A stretch of DNA of 6,576 bases from Candidatus Poseidoniales archaeon (GTDB lineage Archaea > Thermoplasmatota > Poseidoniia > Poseidoniales > Poseidoniaceae), in NCBI GenBank assembly GCA_012959845.1, contig DUCL01000040.1:1-6576 (forward strand). Reading direction: 5' to 3'. The position numbers and the translations under genes are program-made. Positions 1 through 5,588 of this stretch are shown in pieces. The first letter of the stretch is position 1. Each line of letters starts with the position of its first letter. The notes under the pieces are model-generated. The model saw only the letters and a program-made list of their open reading frames with translations. It did not search any database and was not told the origin of the DNA.

Positions 1-51
1 GTTGTGTCTCCTCGCTTTGGAGTCTCGGTTATTGTGTCTCATATTTTTCAT
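1..51 (-). CDS. Possible 5' end of a minus-strand gene leaving the window
   Basis: Reading the minus strand from an ATG at 51-49 gives 17 open codons to the window edge, starting MKNMRHNNRDSK and rich in Arg, Asn and His. A GAGG (65-62) lies 10 bases before this ATG and could serve as a ribosome binding site; a second in-frame ATG is at 42-40. A candidate box A at 188-180 would give a leader of roughly 100 bases. Against it: the stretch is very short, its repeated TTGTGTCTC blocks may be non-coding, and a second TATA-like stretch sits directly before the ATG, which could instead drive a start beyond the window. The product cannot be recognised. Confidence 0.3.
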   Translation of the reverse strand, partial: MKNMRHNNRDSKARRHN

Positions 52-61
52 GTATTTATAT

Positions 62-119
62 CCTCAATTGTTTAGCAGTTAGCTCTTCGCTAACTCTAGT
101 TTACAAATGGCAATTGAGG
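62..119. repeat. Inverted repeat CCTCAATTG/CAATTGAGG enclosing a second hairpin
   Basis: CCTCAATTG at 62-70 is matched perfectly by CAATTGAGG at 111-119. Inside it, AGTTAGC (77-83) and GCTAACT (89-95) form a 7-bp stem with a 5-base loop. That stem can be extended by TAG (73-75) with CTA (96-98), leaving C76 bulged. The two stems nest, which suits an RNA leader or small RNA. A third copy of the core, AATTGAGG, lies at 191-198, just upstream of the minus-strand TATA element, so a protein operator reading is also possible. Confidence 0.5.
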
Positions 120-144
120 TTATTTTACTGCATGAGACTCACGG

Positions 145-157
145 TGCCCTACGGGCA
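145..157. other. Short hairpin TGCCC-TAC-GGGCA
   Basis: TGCCC (145-149) and GGGCA (153-157) form a perfect 5-bp, mostly G-C stem with a 3-base loop in an AT-rich surrounding. On the minus strand it follows a T-run (TTATTTTTGCCC) and would sit at the very 5' end of a transcript starting from the box A at 188-180. On the plus strand it is followed by AAAAAT, so it is not a T-tract terminator in that direction. Its role is unknown. Confidence 0.35.
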
Positions 158-177
158 AAAATAATCTATCACCTACC

Positions 178-188
178 CTATATAAAGA
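178..188 (-). promoter_or_regulatory. Candidate archaeal box A (TATA) promoter
   Basis: The minus strand reads CTTTATATAG here, a good match to the archaeal box A (TTTATATA type). A start about 25 bases downstream would fall near 157, at the hairpin and inverted-repeat region that runs to the window's left edge. It lies past the stop codon of the CPBP gene (262), so it would serve a gene or RNA to the left. The element is close to symmetrical, so plus-strand use (TATATAAA) cannot be excluded, but nothing to its right on the plus strand looks coding. Confidence 0.45.
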
Positions 189-261
189 GAAATTGAGGAC
201 ATCCCATTTTTTGCGAATAATTGTGCCAAATTAACTGTTTCAATGCCTAAGAGAATTGAAT

Positions 262-963
262 CTAGCCTATGATAAGATGCCACGCTATTGCAAAAATTGC
301 CACATCTGCAAGAGCATGAGTAATCCAAGCCACCCAGACTGAGCGGTATGTGACATAGACCCAAGAGAAAATAGATCCACCTACAAATACACCACAGGAA
401 GCAATTATTGTACCCAATGGACTAATGAAAAAGGACAATGCAATCGTATGATGCAAGGTGAAAATTGCAGCTGAAAGGAATACTGGTTTCCATTTTCCGC
501 CGAGTAAAATTTCAGCCTTGCTGGTGATGAACCAACGGAAAACGTATTCTTCCAATACTGAATTAATGAATACCCAAAATAGAATCGCAAATCCAAATTT
601 CCAAGCCACTGTCAATCCAACTGGCTCTAGTAACATTCGTAACATTTCTGCATCCATCATCAATTCGCCAAGCAATAAGTAGGCTGCAGCAATTGCTACG
701 ACCATGCCAATTCCTAGGCCAGTAGCGACTAAATATCCGCCTTTTTCGGGTTTGGACCAACTTATTTGTTGCTCGTCAATTTTCAAATGCCAATATGTAG
801 GCAAGCCAAATATCCAGACCTTCATTAAGATAAAAACAATAATTGCAATTACTCCGGCTTTCAATGCAAATCCTGTAAGTATTGATATTGTAGGGGCGAT
901 TCCAACCAAAACCAAAGCAAGCAATGCCATTTGCTTGTCCTTATTGATTGCCACTTCGCTCAT
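262..963 (-). CDS. CPBP-family intramembrane metalloprotease (CAAX protease/bacteriocin-processing, Abi-like)
   Basis: This is a very hydrophobic 233-residue protein with several predicted membrane helices. It carries the three CPBP (Rce1/Abi) motifs in order: EEYVFR (Glu138, Glu139, Arg143), FTLHH (Phe168, His171-His172) and HALAD (His216, Asp220). In this family the glutamates and histidines form the active site within the membrane. Substrates in archaea are mostly unknown; bacterial members process prenylated or peptide substrates or give bacteriocin immunity, and neither can be assigned here. I chose the ATG at 963-961 (MSEVAINKD); the frame stays open upstream to a TTG at 972, a weaker start. 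It lies 56 bases beyond the stop of the upstream minus-strand gene and may be co-transcribed with it. The family call is firm, the biological role is not. Confidence 0.9.
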   Translation of the reverse strand: MSEVAINKDKQMALLALVLVGIAPTISILTGFALKAGVIAIIVFILMKVWIFGLPTYWHLKIDEQQISWSKPEKGGYLVATGLGIGMVVAIAAAYLLLGELMMDAEMLRMLLEPVGLTVAWKFGFAILFWVFINSVLEEYVFRWFITSKAEILLGGKWKPVFLSAAIFTLHHTIALSFFISPLGTIIASCGVFVGGSIFSWVYVTYRSVWVAWITHALADVAIFAIAWHLIIG

Positions 964-1019
964 CAAATACAATCAAATCCAATTGGCTTATCAATCTGTA
1001 GCCGCAATAAGTCAAATAT

Positions 1020-1955
1020 TCACTCATTGATTTCGCTTTTCATAGCTGCTAAAGCACCACTAGCATTTGGAAGTGGTAATGGCATTGGAAGTGGTTTGCC
1101 ATCTGGACCTATTAGTGCTGGCAGTGGATTACCATCAAGACCAATTAACTGAGGAACAACTACTGCAGGTTTTTCAACCGCTTCAAAACCTGTATCGAGT
1201 GCAGTACGTAATTTGAGTATTCTTGATTCATCTATACGAATAAATGTTGCTCCATAAACATGACCTGGCTCAGGGTTTAATGGTTCATCCAGTATGGAAT
1301 GACCATGTCCTGTTGTTTGTAATAGAGCAACCAAATCTTCACCAGCATCTTGCTGTTGTTGCATTTTTGCAGTCGATGCTCGAATCTCTGCAAGATGTCC
1401 ACGGCGGCGCTTTTCTATACGCTGACGTATTTCTGCATGTTGGATTCTCTTTTGAGTTACTGCGACATCAATGTCTGCATCTTCAATTGACTCTGGACTT
1501 ACTTCGATAACGAATTCATCAGCGACATGCACTTCGTCTATTTCAACAGTGACTTCAACATCATCTGTTTCGTCTTGTGCTTCTGCCATCGCATTTGCTT
1601 TTTCTGCATTTGCGGCTTGAACCTTAGCCATCTTGCGTTCTTTCAAAGTTGTTCCATCAAAATCTCCTACCTTGACCGGTGCAGGAATATTGCTTTGTTG
1701 TTCTTCAACTTCTTCTGACTCTTCAGCAACTTTGCTTATTGCTGGACGAACTGCTCTACTTGCAGGCTGCGGGGAACGTGAGGCCAGTTTTGCTGCTTTT
1801 TCTCGTTGCCCGAGTTGAACCCAAGCAAAGCCCAGTACCGCCATTAAAGCAAATGAACCCCATTTCGCTTCATCGGTAAACTCACCAATTGAAGTGAGGT
1901 AAAAAACCAACACTGAGGCAAATAATAGACCGATAACAGTACGTCCAAAACCCAT
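1020..1955 (-). CDS. Unrecognised membrane-anchored protein with charged coiled-coil tail and C-terminal LIGxDGxPLP repeats
   Basis: I do not recognise this 311-residue protein. From the ATG at 1955-1953 it begins MGFGRT and has two membrane helices (about residues 6-24 and 32-49) joined by a short acidic loop. A basic, Pro/Ala/Arg-rich linker follows (50-75), then a Glu-rich patch (77-86), a Lys/Ala/Glu-rich likely helix (104-127), a strongly acidic stretch (127-165), a very basic likely coiled coil with EKRRRG (about 168-202) ending in four glutamines, and a mixed domain (203-268). The end holds two tandem 11-residue units, LIGLDGNPLPA and LIGPDGKPLPM, and a Pro-Leu run. The frame is open upstream to a GTG at 2018, adding a hydrophobic 21-residue segment. 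I prefer ATG 1955 because no Shine-Dalgarno precedes the GTG. It sits between the RdgB and CPBP genes on the same strand. Confidence 0.8.
   Translation of the reverse strand: MGFGRTVIGLLFASVLVFYLTSIGEFTDEAKWGSFALMAVLGFAWVQLGQREKAAKLASRSPQPASRAVRPAISKVAEESEEVEEQQSNIPAPVKVGDFDGTTLKERKMAKVQAANAEKANAMAEAQDETDDVEVTVEIDEVHVADEFVIEVSPESIEDADIDVAVTQKRIQHAEIRQRIEKRRRGHLAEIRASTAKMQQQQDAGEDLVALLQTTGHGHSILDEPLNPEPGHVYGATFIRIDESRILKLRTALDTGFEAVEKPAVVVPQLIGLDGNPLPALIGPDGKPLPMPLPLPNASGALAAMKSEINE
1083..1148 (-). repeat. Two tandem 33-bp coding repeats (LIGxDGxPLP units)
   Basis: Two adjacent 11-codon units near the end of the unknown membrane protein encode LIGLDGNPLPA (1116-1148) and LIGPDGKPLPM (1083-1115). 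The protein match is stronger than the DNA match, which suggests the units have been kept by selection rather than arising from recent slippage. They lead into a Pro-Leu run (PLPLP) close to the C terminus. Confidence 0.6.
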
Positions 1956-2030
1956 CCGTATCAAACAATGCACAATGCTTTGACTTATGATGCTGATGTA
2001 TATGCTGGGCAATATCACCTACGGTGACTT

Positions 2031-2675
2031 TCAAAGTTGTGATATTAAATCATTCAACGCTCTCATACGATGAGAAAATAATTGCTTTTCCTCTAACTTA
2101 ACCTCAGCAAAGGTAGCGCCATGTGTGCTGGTTTCACCATAATTACCGGCGGTAAGTGGATTACCAATTGCATCTAAATCAAAAGGAATGAATATTGGAT
2201 CAAATCCGAATCCGCCCTCACCATCAATTTCCTGTGAAATCCATCCCGGACATTTTCCATTACCGTATATTATTTCTTTACCATTCCATAATGCAGCAAC
2301 CGCTTGGAATTCGGCTTCCCTCATCTGACCATTCATCACAGGGTCTTCGCTTTCTAAATGAGCTAATAATTTCAATATCCCATTGCAGCCAATTGTTTTC
2401 AATACATATGCTGAATACACCCCCGGAAAGCCGTTTAGGTGCTCAATAAACAAACCTGCATCTTCGACCAATAACATATCATTATCATTGGGGAGATGCG
2501 GTAATGCCTGAGTGATTTTTGCTTGCGCTACCGACTGTAAATTATCCGATTGTGGTTCTGAAGTTTCTTCATCAATAACCAATTGCTCAACTTCGTAACC
2601 TAATTTCTCAAGGTGCTGTTTGGCCTCTTTGACTTTTCCTAAATTACCAGTTAGGAACCAAATCTTCTTCCCCAT
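2031..2675 (-). CDS. RdgB/Ham1-family XTP/dITP pyrophosphatase
   Basis: This 214-residue protein is the housecleaning enzyme that hydrolyses deaminated purine nucleotides (XTP, ITP, dITP) to the monophosphate and pyrophosphate, keeping them out of DNA and RNA; it acts in the cytoplasm. All family signatures are present: TGNLGKVKE (residues 9-17) for phosphate binding, VEDAGL with the catalytic acidic pair Glu71-Asp72, LNGFPGVYSA (80-89), GGFGFDPIF (154-162), and TFAE...FSHR (188-203) for base recognition. It is slightly longer than the usual 185-200 residues because of an insert of about 20 residues (165-187) between FDPIF and TFAE. The start is ATG 2675-2673, with no clear Shine-Dalgarno. 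It is the first of three same-strand genes. In archaea this family often neighbours Kae1/Bud32, and bud32 lies just beyond crcB here. Confidence 0.95.
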   Translation of the reverse strand: MGKKIWFLTGNLGKVKEAKQHLEKLGYEVEQLVIDEETSEPQSDNLQSVAQAKITQALPHLPNDNDMLLVEDAGLFIEHLNGFPGVYSAYVLKTIGCNGILKLLAHLESEDPVMNGQMREAEFQAVAALWNGKEIIYGNGKCPGWISQEIDGEGGFGFDPIFIPFDLDAIGNPLTAGNYGETSTHGATFAEVKLEEKQLFSHRMRALNDLISQL

Positions 2676-2766
2676 GTATCTTGGCTAAGGCTGGAGGGTA
2701 TTGATAACACCGCCTAAATACAAAATAAATAGATGATTTCAAAGCGGGGGGGTTGAAAGGAGGGTT
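2676..2766. promoter_or_regulatory. Divergent promoter region between the RdgB gene and crcB
   Basis: This 91-base spacer has an AT-rich core at about 2714-2733 (CTAAATACAAAATAAATAG) that can supply a box A in both directions. On the minus strand TTTATTTT (2729-2722) would place a start near 2700; on the plus strand AAATAAAT would place one near 2752. A run of seven G (2746-2752) and a GGAGGG (2759-2764) precede crcB. GGAGGG is only 2 bases from the ATG at 2767 but 5 bases from the ATG at 2770, so the second may be the true start. I looked for the crcB-type fluoride riboswitch consensus and did not find it. Confidence 0.4.
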
Positions 2767-3138
2767 ATGATGCAACAATTGGGACTGGTCGCTCTTGGTG
2801 GAGCAATTGGCGCTGCTCTACGATATGGTGTTAGCATATATTTGTCCAGTGATGGATTTCCATGGGCAACACTCAGTGTCAATATGATTGGCTCATTATT
2901 GCTAGGAATTACTGCTGTGGCTCTGACTCAAGGATTGATATCACAAGATGTTGCTTTGATTCTAGGCACTGGAGTTCTAGGCGCATTTACAACCATGTCT
3001 GCATTCTCGGTTGAAACTTTGAATCTGTTTCAAAACCAGCAAATATCCTCTGCCATCATCTATGTCGCAATCACAATGGTGATTTGTCCAATACTTGCTT
3101 TCTTAGGCTGGAAACTTGGTGAAACATTCATCGCATAG
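2767..3138 (+). CDS. crcB: CrcB/Fluc fluoride ion channel
   Basis: This small membrane protein (123 residues) has four hydrophobic segments and the CrcB/Fluc signatures: GGAIGAALRY (11-20), TLSVNMIGSLLLG (35-47) with the conserved Asn39, and GTGVLGAFTTMSAFSVE (67-83). Fluc channels work as antiparallel dual-topology dimers that let F- leave the cell, protecting enzymes from fluoride. In most members the third motif reads TTFSTF and supplies two pore phenylalanines; here the first is Met77 and the second, Phe80, is kept. A single gene implies a homodimer unless a second copy exists elsewhere. The ATG at 2767 is followed directly by another ATG at 2770, which is better spaced from GGAGGG. The stop lies 5 bases from the stop of the opposite-strand bud32 gene. 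Confidence 0.95.
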   Translation: MMQQLGLVALGGAIGAALRYGVSIYLSSDGFPWATLSVNMIGSLLLGITAVALTQGLISQDVALILGTGVLGAFTTMSAFSVETLNLFQNQQISSAIIYVAITMVICPILAFLGWKLGETFIA

Positions 3139-3143
3139 AGAAA

Positions 3144-3830
3144 TCAACCGTGATATCTAACTCTGCTACGAACATTTTCAAAGCGCTTTAGCACTTCATT
3201 AGCAGTAGGAACCAAACCTCCGCTTTGCTCTGGTGCTGGCCCAAGTCTTTCCTCTTCTTCTAAATATGCAGATAATACCAAATCTATTGCTCCATGGTGA
3301 TTGGGGTGAGATGCTCCGAGTATCTCATCGATGACATGTAAATCAATTCCAAAGCGCTCAACTTCGTAGTCGATTGCGGCTAATCCAAAATCAATTAATA
3401 CGGCATTGCCTTGTTCATCAATTAGAATATTATTACTCGATAAGTCACCATGTGTTATCGCTTGACGATGAAGAATGCGTATTGCTGCACCTGTGCTTTG
3501 TAATGCATTGGCGACCATATTTTCGGATGATTCAGCATCGTTGAGTATTTCTATCAATGGAATTCCCGATATTCTCTCAATTATCAATCGCCCACCCGGA
3601 ATATCTAAATCCCAAACTTGTGGAACTTCAATTCCTGCATTATGTAATCTCATCAAGATTTTTGCTTCACTAATCATTCGCCGAGTACCGAGCCTCTTGT
3701 CCAAATTAGGATGTCGCCATTGACGACTTCTCCTCTGCTTAGAAACAGCCGAGCGACCCATCCATGAACCTGACCAAACTTCCGCCTCGGCTCCAAGATG
3801 AAGACGCTTGTCAGGGATGAAGACCATCAT
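3144..3830 (-). CDS. bud32: Bud32 (KEOPS complex) Kae1-associated kinase/ATPase
   Basis: This 228-residue minimal protein kinase of the piD261/Bud32 type is part of KEOPS (Kae1, Bud32, Cgi121, Pcc1), which makes N6-threonylcarbamoyladenosine (t6A) at position 37 of ANN-decoding tRNAs. Visible are a Gly/Ala loop LGAEAEVW (12-19), the ATP-binding Lys31, the family block WRHPNLDKRL (38-47), the helix-C Glu55 in SEAKIL, the catalytic loop HGDLSSNNIL (127-136: His127, Asp129, Asn134), DFGL with Asp147, and the IDLHVIDEIL segment (162-171) typical of Bud32. It is a separate gene, unlike the Kae1-Bud32 fusion of some archaea; no kae1 is in the window. Two tandem ATG codons (3830 and 3827) could both start it. 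A minus-strand TTTATTTT at 3872-3865 would put transcription only about 10-15 bases upstream. Confidence 0.95.
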   Translation of the reverse strand: MMVFIPDKRLHLGAEAEVWSGSWMGRSAVSKQRRSRQWRHPNLDKRLGTRRMISEAKILMRLHNAGIEVPQVWDLDIPGGRLIIERISGIPLIEILNDAESSENMVANALQSTGAAIRILHRQAITHGDLSSNNILIDEQGNAVLIDFGLAAIDYEVERFGIDLHVIDEILGASHPNHHGAIDLVLSAYLEEEERLGPAPEQSGGLVPTANEVLKRFENVRSRVRYHG

Positions 3831-3915
3831 CTATGCCAATTGCTCAATACTTATCAATACGCTGTAAAATAAATGCCTTAAAAAGGGGCAAGGGATTCGT
3901 TAAACTTGAGGCCAC
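3831..3915. promoter_or_regulatory. Divergent promoter region between bud32 and nadA
   Basis: This 85-base spacer holds two candidate box A elements. Minus-strand TTTATTTT (about 3872-3865) points to bud32, with an expected start near 3842, just before its ATG at 3830. Plus-strand CTTAAAAAGG (about 3877-3886) points to nadA, with an expected start near 3905. GAGG (3908-3911) lies 4 bases before the nadA ATG and acts as its likely ribosome binding site. bud32 has no visible Shine-Dalgarno and may be nearly leaderless. Confidence 0.45.
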
Positions 3916-5070
3916 ATGACAATCTCATTACCTGCGTGTTCCGTGGATTTCATGGACACAAGTTTGTCACCTGAAGAACAGGATATTGCCGCAAGAATTA
4001 CCGAGTTGAAGCAACAATTAGGTGATGACCTATTGATTCTGGGCCATCACTACCAAAGAGATAGTATTGTTATGCATGCGGATTTCTTGGGCGACTCATT
4101 CATGCTGAGTCAAAAGGCTGCTGAATCAACTGCCAAATATATCGTATTCTGTGGAGTACACTTCATGGCAGAATCTGCTGACATCCTTACCTCTGATGAA
4201 CAGACTGTAATATTGCCAAATATGAGAGCTGGATGTTCTATGGCTGATATGGCAACCTTTGCTGAAGTCGATGTTGCTTGGAAAGAGATACTTCAACAAT
4301 CGGGATTATCCGACCCGATCAATAGAGTTAATCCAGACTCTCCAGCCCCGCAAGGCCAGTCATTTTTAGTCCCTGTGACCTACATGAATTCTAGTGCTGA
4401 GTTGAAAGATTTCGTCGGCCGCCATGGTGGAGTAGTCTGCACCTCAAGCAATGCTAAGGGAGTTTTGAATTGGGCCTTTGAGAGAGCAGGTGAAAATGGC
4501 GCAGTTTTGTTTTTCCCAGACCAACACTTAGGAAGAAACACTGGTACTGAGATGGGAATAGCCCCTGAAAAAATGCCGACATGGATTCCAAATATCGGTT
4601 CAATGGGTGAAGTAAAAGGCTCTCAAATAATATTATGGCATGGTTTTTGTTCGGTTCACACCAGATTTACTGTTGAGCAAATCGAAGACTTTAGACAACG
4701 TTACCCTGAAGGATATGTTGTAATTCATCCAGAATCACCTATTGAATCAGTACAAATTGCTGATGCCAATGGTTCAACTCAATTTATTCGCAATTATGTC
4801 GCCGACCTACCCGCTGGAAGTGCGGTTGCAATCGGCACTGAAATCAACATGGTGGCAAGGTTAGCAAATGAGCATCCCGACAAACACATCGAATGTCTTG
4901 ACCCAGAGATTTGTCCTTGTTCAACGATGTATATGATTCATCCCGCTTACTTAATGGATGTCTTGGAAAGAATTGTTGATGGAGAAAAACCAAACCAAAT
5001 TATTGTTCCTAAAGAGATTCAAGAAGGCTCTCTATTAGCGCTCAATAGAATGCTGTTAATTCCTAAATGA
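3916..5070 (+). CDS. nadA: Quinolinate synthase NadA
   Basis: NadA condenses iminoaspartate with dihydroxyacetone phosphate to quinolinate, the precursor of the NAD ring, using an oxygen-sensitive [4Fe-4S] cluster in the cytoplasm. This 384-residue protein is of the long, Bacillus-like form. It shows GHHYQ (43-47) with substrate-binding His/Tyr, GDSFMLSQKA (59-68), RAGCSMADM (104-112), VCTSSNA (174-180), FCSVHTRF (244-251), HPESP (271-275), GTEINMV (307-313) and CPCSTM (333-338). Cluster ligands are most likely Cys107, Cys245 and one of Cys333/Cys335, by comparison with the three-cysteine set known in this family. The ATG at 3916 has a GAGG 4 bases upstream; an internal ATG at 3952 would remove 12 poorly conserved residues. 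nadB and nadC are not in the window. The gene ends 3 bases from the end of the convergent ferritin-like gene. Confidence 0.97.
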   Translation: MTISLPACSVDFMDTSLSPEEQDIAARITELKQQLGDDLLILGHHYQRDSIVMHADFLGDSFMLSQKAAESTAKYIVFCGVHFMAESADILTSDEQTVILPNMRAGCSMADMATFAEVDVAWKEILQQSGLSDPINRVNPDSPAPQGQSFLVPVTYMNSSAELKDFVGRHGGVVCTSSNAKGVLNWAFERAGENGAVLFFPDQHLGRNTGTEMGIAPEKMPTWIPNIGSMGEVKGSQIILWHGFCSVHTRFTVEQIEDFRQRYPEGYVVIHPESPIESVQIADANGSTQFIRNYVADLPAGSAVAIGTEINMVARLANEHPDKHIECLDPEICPCSTMYMIHPAYLMDVLERIVDGEKPNQIIVPKEIQEGSLLALNRMLLIPK

Positions 5071-5073
5071 ACT

Positions 5074-5493
5074 TTAAGCGGTTAACAAACGAAGTTCTTC
5101 AAGAGCTCGTAATTCCATCATACAAATTTGTTCAACTGCATCGAATAAATCTCTATCACCTGCATCTTTCAACAAATCCATTACCGCTGTGTAAGCCTTT
5201 GCTGCATATTTTTCAGTATCATATGCTTCATTCAACATTACCTGGTAATCGGTTGTATGAACAATCGCTTTGCTATTTCTCTCTGTAACAGGAATTCCAC
5301 CTAACTTGACTATACCCCTACGAACAATGTCGGCATGGGCAAGAGATTCTGATACCTCTTTGGCAAAATATGGGGCAAGTTGCATACGATTTATCCCCAT
5401 TACAGTTGCACTATAATGCGCATACATGTTAATTGCTCTTAGTTCCACTGCAAGCGCATCATTCATTTTTTCAATCAAATTTTCGTTAGACAT
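5074..5493 (-). CDS. Bacterioferritin-like four-helix di-iron-type protein
   Basis: This 139-residue, mostly helical protein resembles bacterioferritin in helices A and B: ELRAINMYAHYSA (17-29) matches the family's EL-AINQY-LH pattern and LAHADIVRRGIVKLGGIP (51-68) matches its HA-RI-LGG-P pattern. Bacterioferritins store iron and remove H2O2 through a di-iron site. Aligned by eye with E. coli Bfr (ligands E18, E51, H54, E94, E127, H130), it keeps Glu17, His53, Glu94 and Glu127, but has Ser50 for E51 and Ala130 for H130. Nearby Glu46 or Glu49 might substitute. The haem-ligand Met is replaced by Leu51. It stops right after helix D and lacks the fifth short helix, so a 24-subunit cage is doubtful. 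No signal peptide is seen, so it should be cytoplasmic. The ATG at 5493 has no clear Shine-Dalgarno. Confidence 0.8.
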   Translation of the reverse strand: MSNENLIEKMNDALAVELRAINMYAHYSATVMGINRMQLAPYFAKEVSESLAHADIVRRGIVKLGGIPVTERNSKAIVHTTDYQVMLNEAYDTEKYAAKAYTAVMDLLKDAGDRDLFDAVEQICMMELRALEELRLLTA

Positions 5494-5588
5494 TTTTTCA
5501 ACTCTTAGGGAATACGAAACTTTTCAATCCCTTTTTCCCTTGGATGAAGAAAATAGTTTCAACTAAATAAAACCCCGTAATTTGGAAA
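5494..5588 (-). promoter_or_regulatory. Spacer with ferritin-like gene promoter and T-rich 3' end of the upstream gene
   Basis: Just past the stop of the propeller-like gene the minus strand reads GGGGTTTTATTTAG (about 5576-5563). A T-rich tract in this place can end archaeal transcription, and TTTTATTTAG is also a candidate box A for the ferritin-like gene, with a start expected near 5542 and a leader of about 50 bases. Within that leader AGGGA (5507-5511) and TCCCT (5528-5532) can pair as a weak 5-bp stem with a 16-base loop. I found no further structure. Confidence 0.35.

Noticed and set aside
1..40. CRISPR array, suggested by the 30-base-spaced repeat
   Set aside because: There are only two 9-base copies, far shorter than CRISPR repeats, with none further into the window.
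20..157. tRNA, 7S RNA or RNase P RNA in the structured left edge
   Set aside because: There is no cloverleaf or T-loop sequence (GTTCRA), and none of the conserved SRP or RNase P core sequences could be found by eye.
173..364. A 63-residue minus-strand open frame overlapping the end of the CPBP gene, with several cysteines (CSCRCGNFC)
   Set aside because: It overlaps the well-supported CPBP frame for most of its length, and its Cys-rich part is a shifted reading of that gene.
704..1030. A 108-residue plus-strand open frame opposite the CPBP gene
   Set aside because: It lies antisense to strong conserved motifs, resembles no family, and has no plausible promoter or ribosome binding site.
262..2675. 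A dedicated defence or bacteriocin system built on the CPBP (Abi-like) protease and the unknown membrane protein
   Set aside because: There is no toxin, nuclease, peptide precursor or export gene alongside, and CPBP proteins are common outside defence, so the evidence is too thin.
2676..2766. Fluoride riboswitch upstream of crcB
   Set aside because: GGC and GCC blocks can pair loosely, but the conserved pseudoknot core of the crcB RNA motif is not visible.
3144..3830. Kae1-Bud32 fusion or RIO-type kinase
   Set aside because: The frame begins at the kinase with no Kae1 domain upstream. The WRHPNLD block and IDLHVIDEIL segment point to Bud32 and not RIO.
5074..5493. Haem-binding bacterioferritin or rubrerythrin
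   Set aside because: The haem Met is replaced by Leu, there is no rubredoxin Cys-X2-Cys domain, and two di-iron ligands differ, so only a general bacterioferritin-like call is justified.
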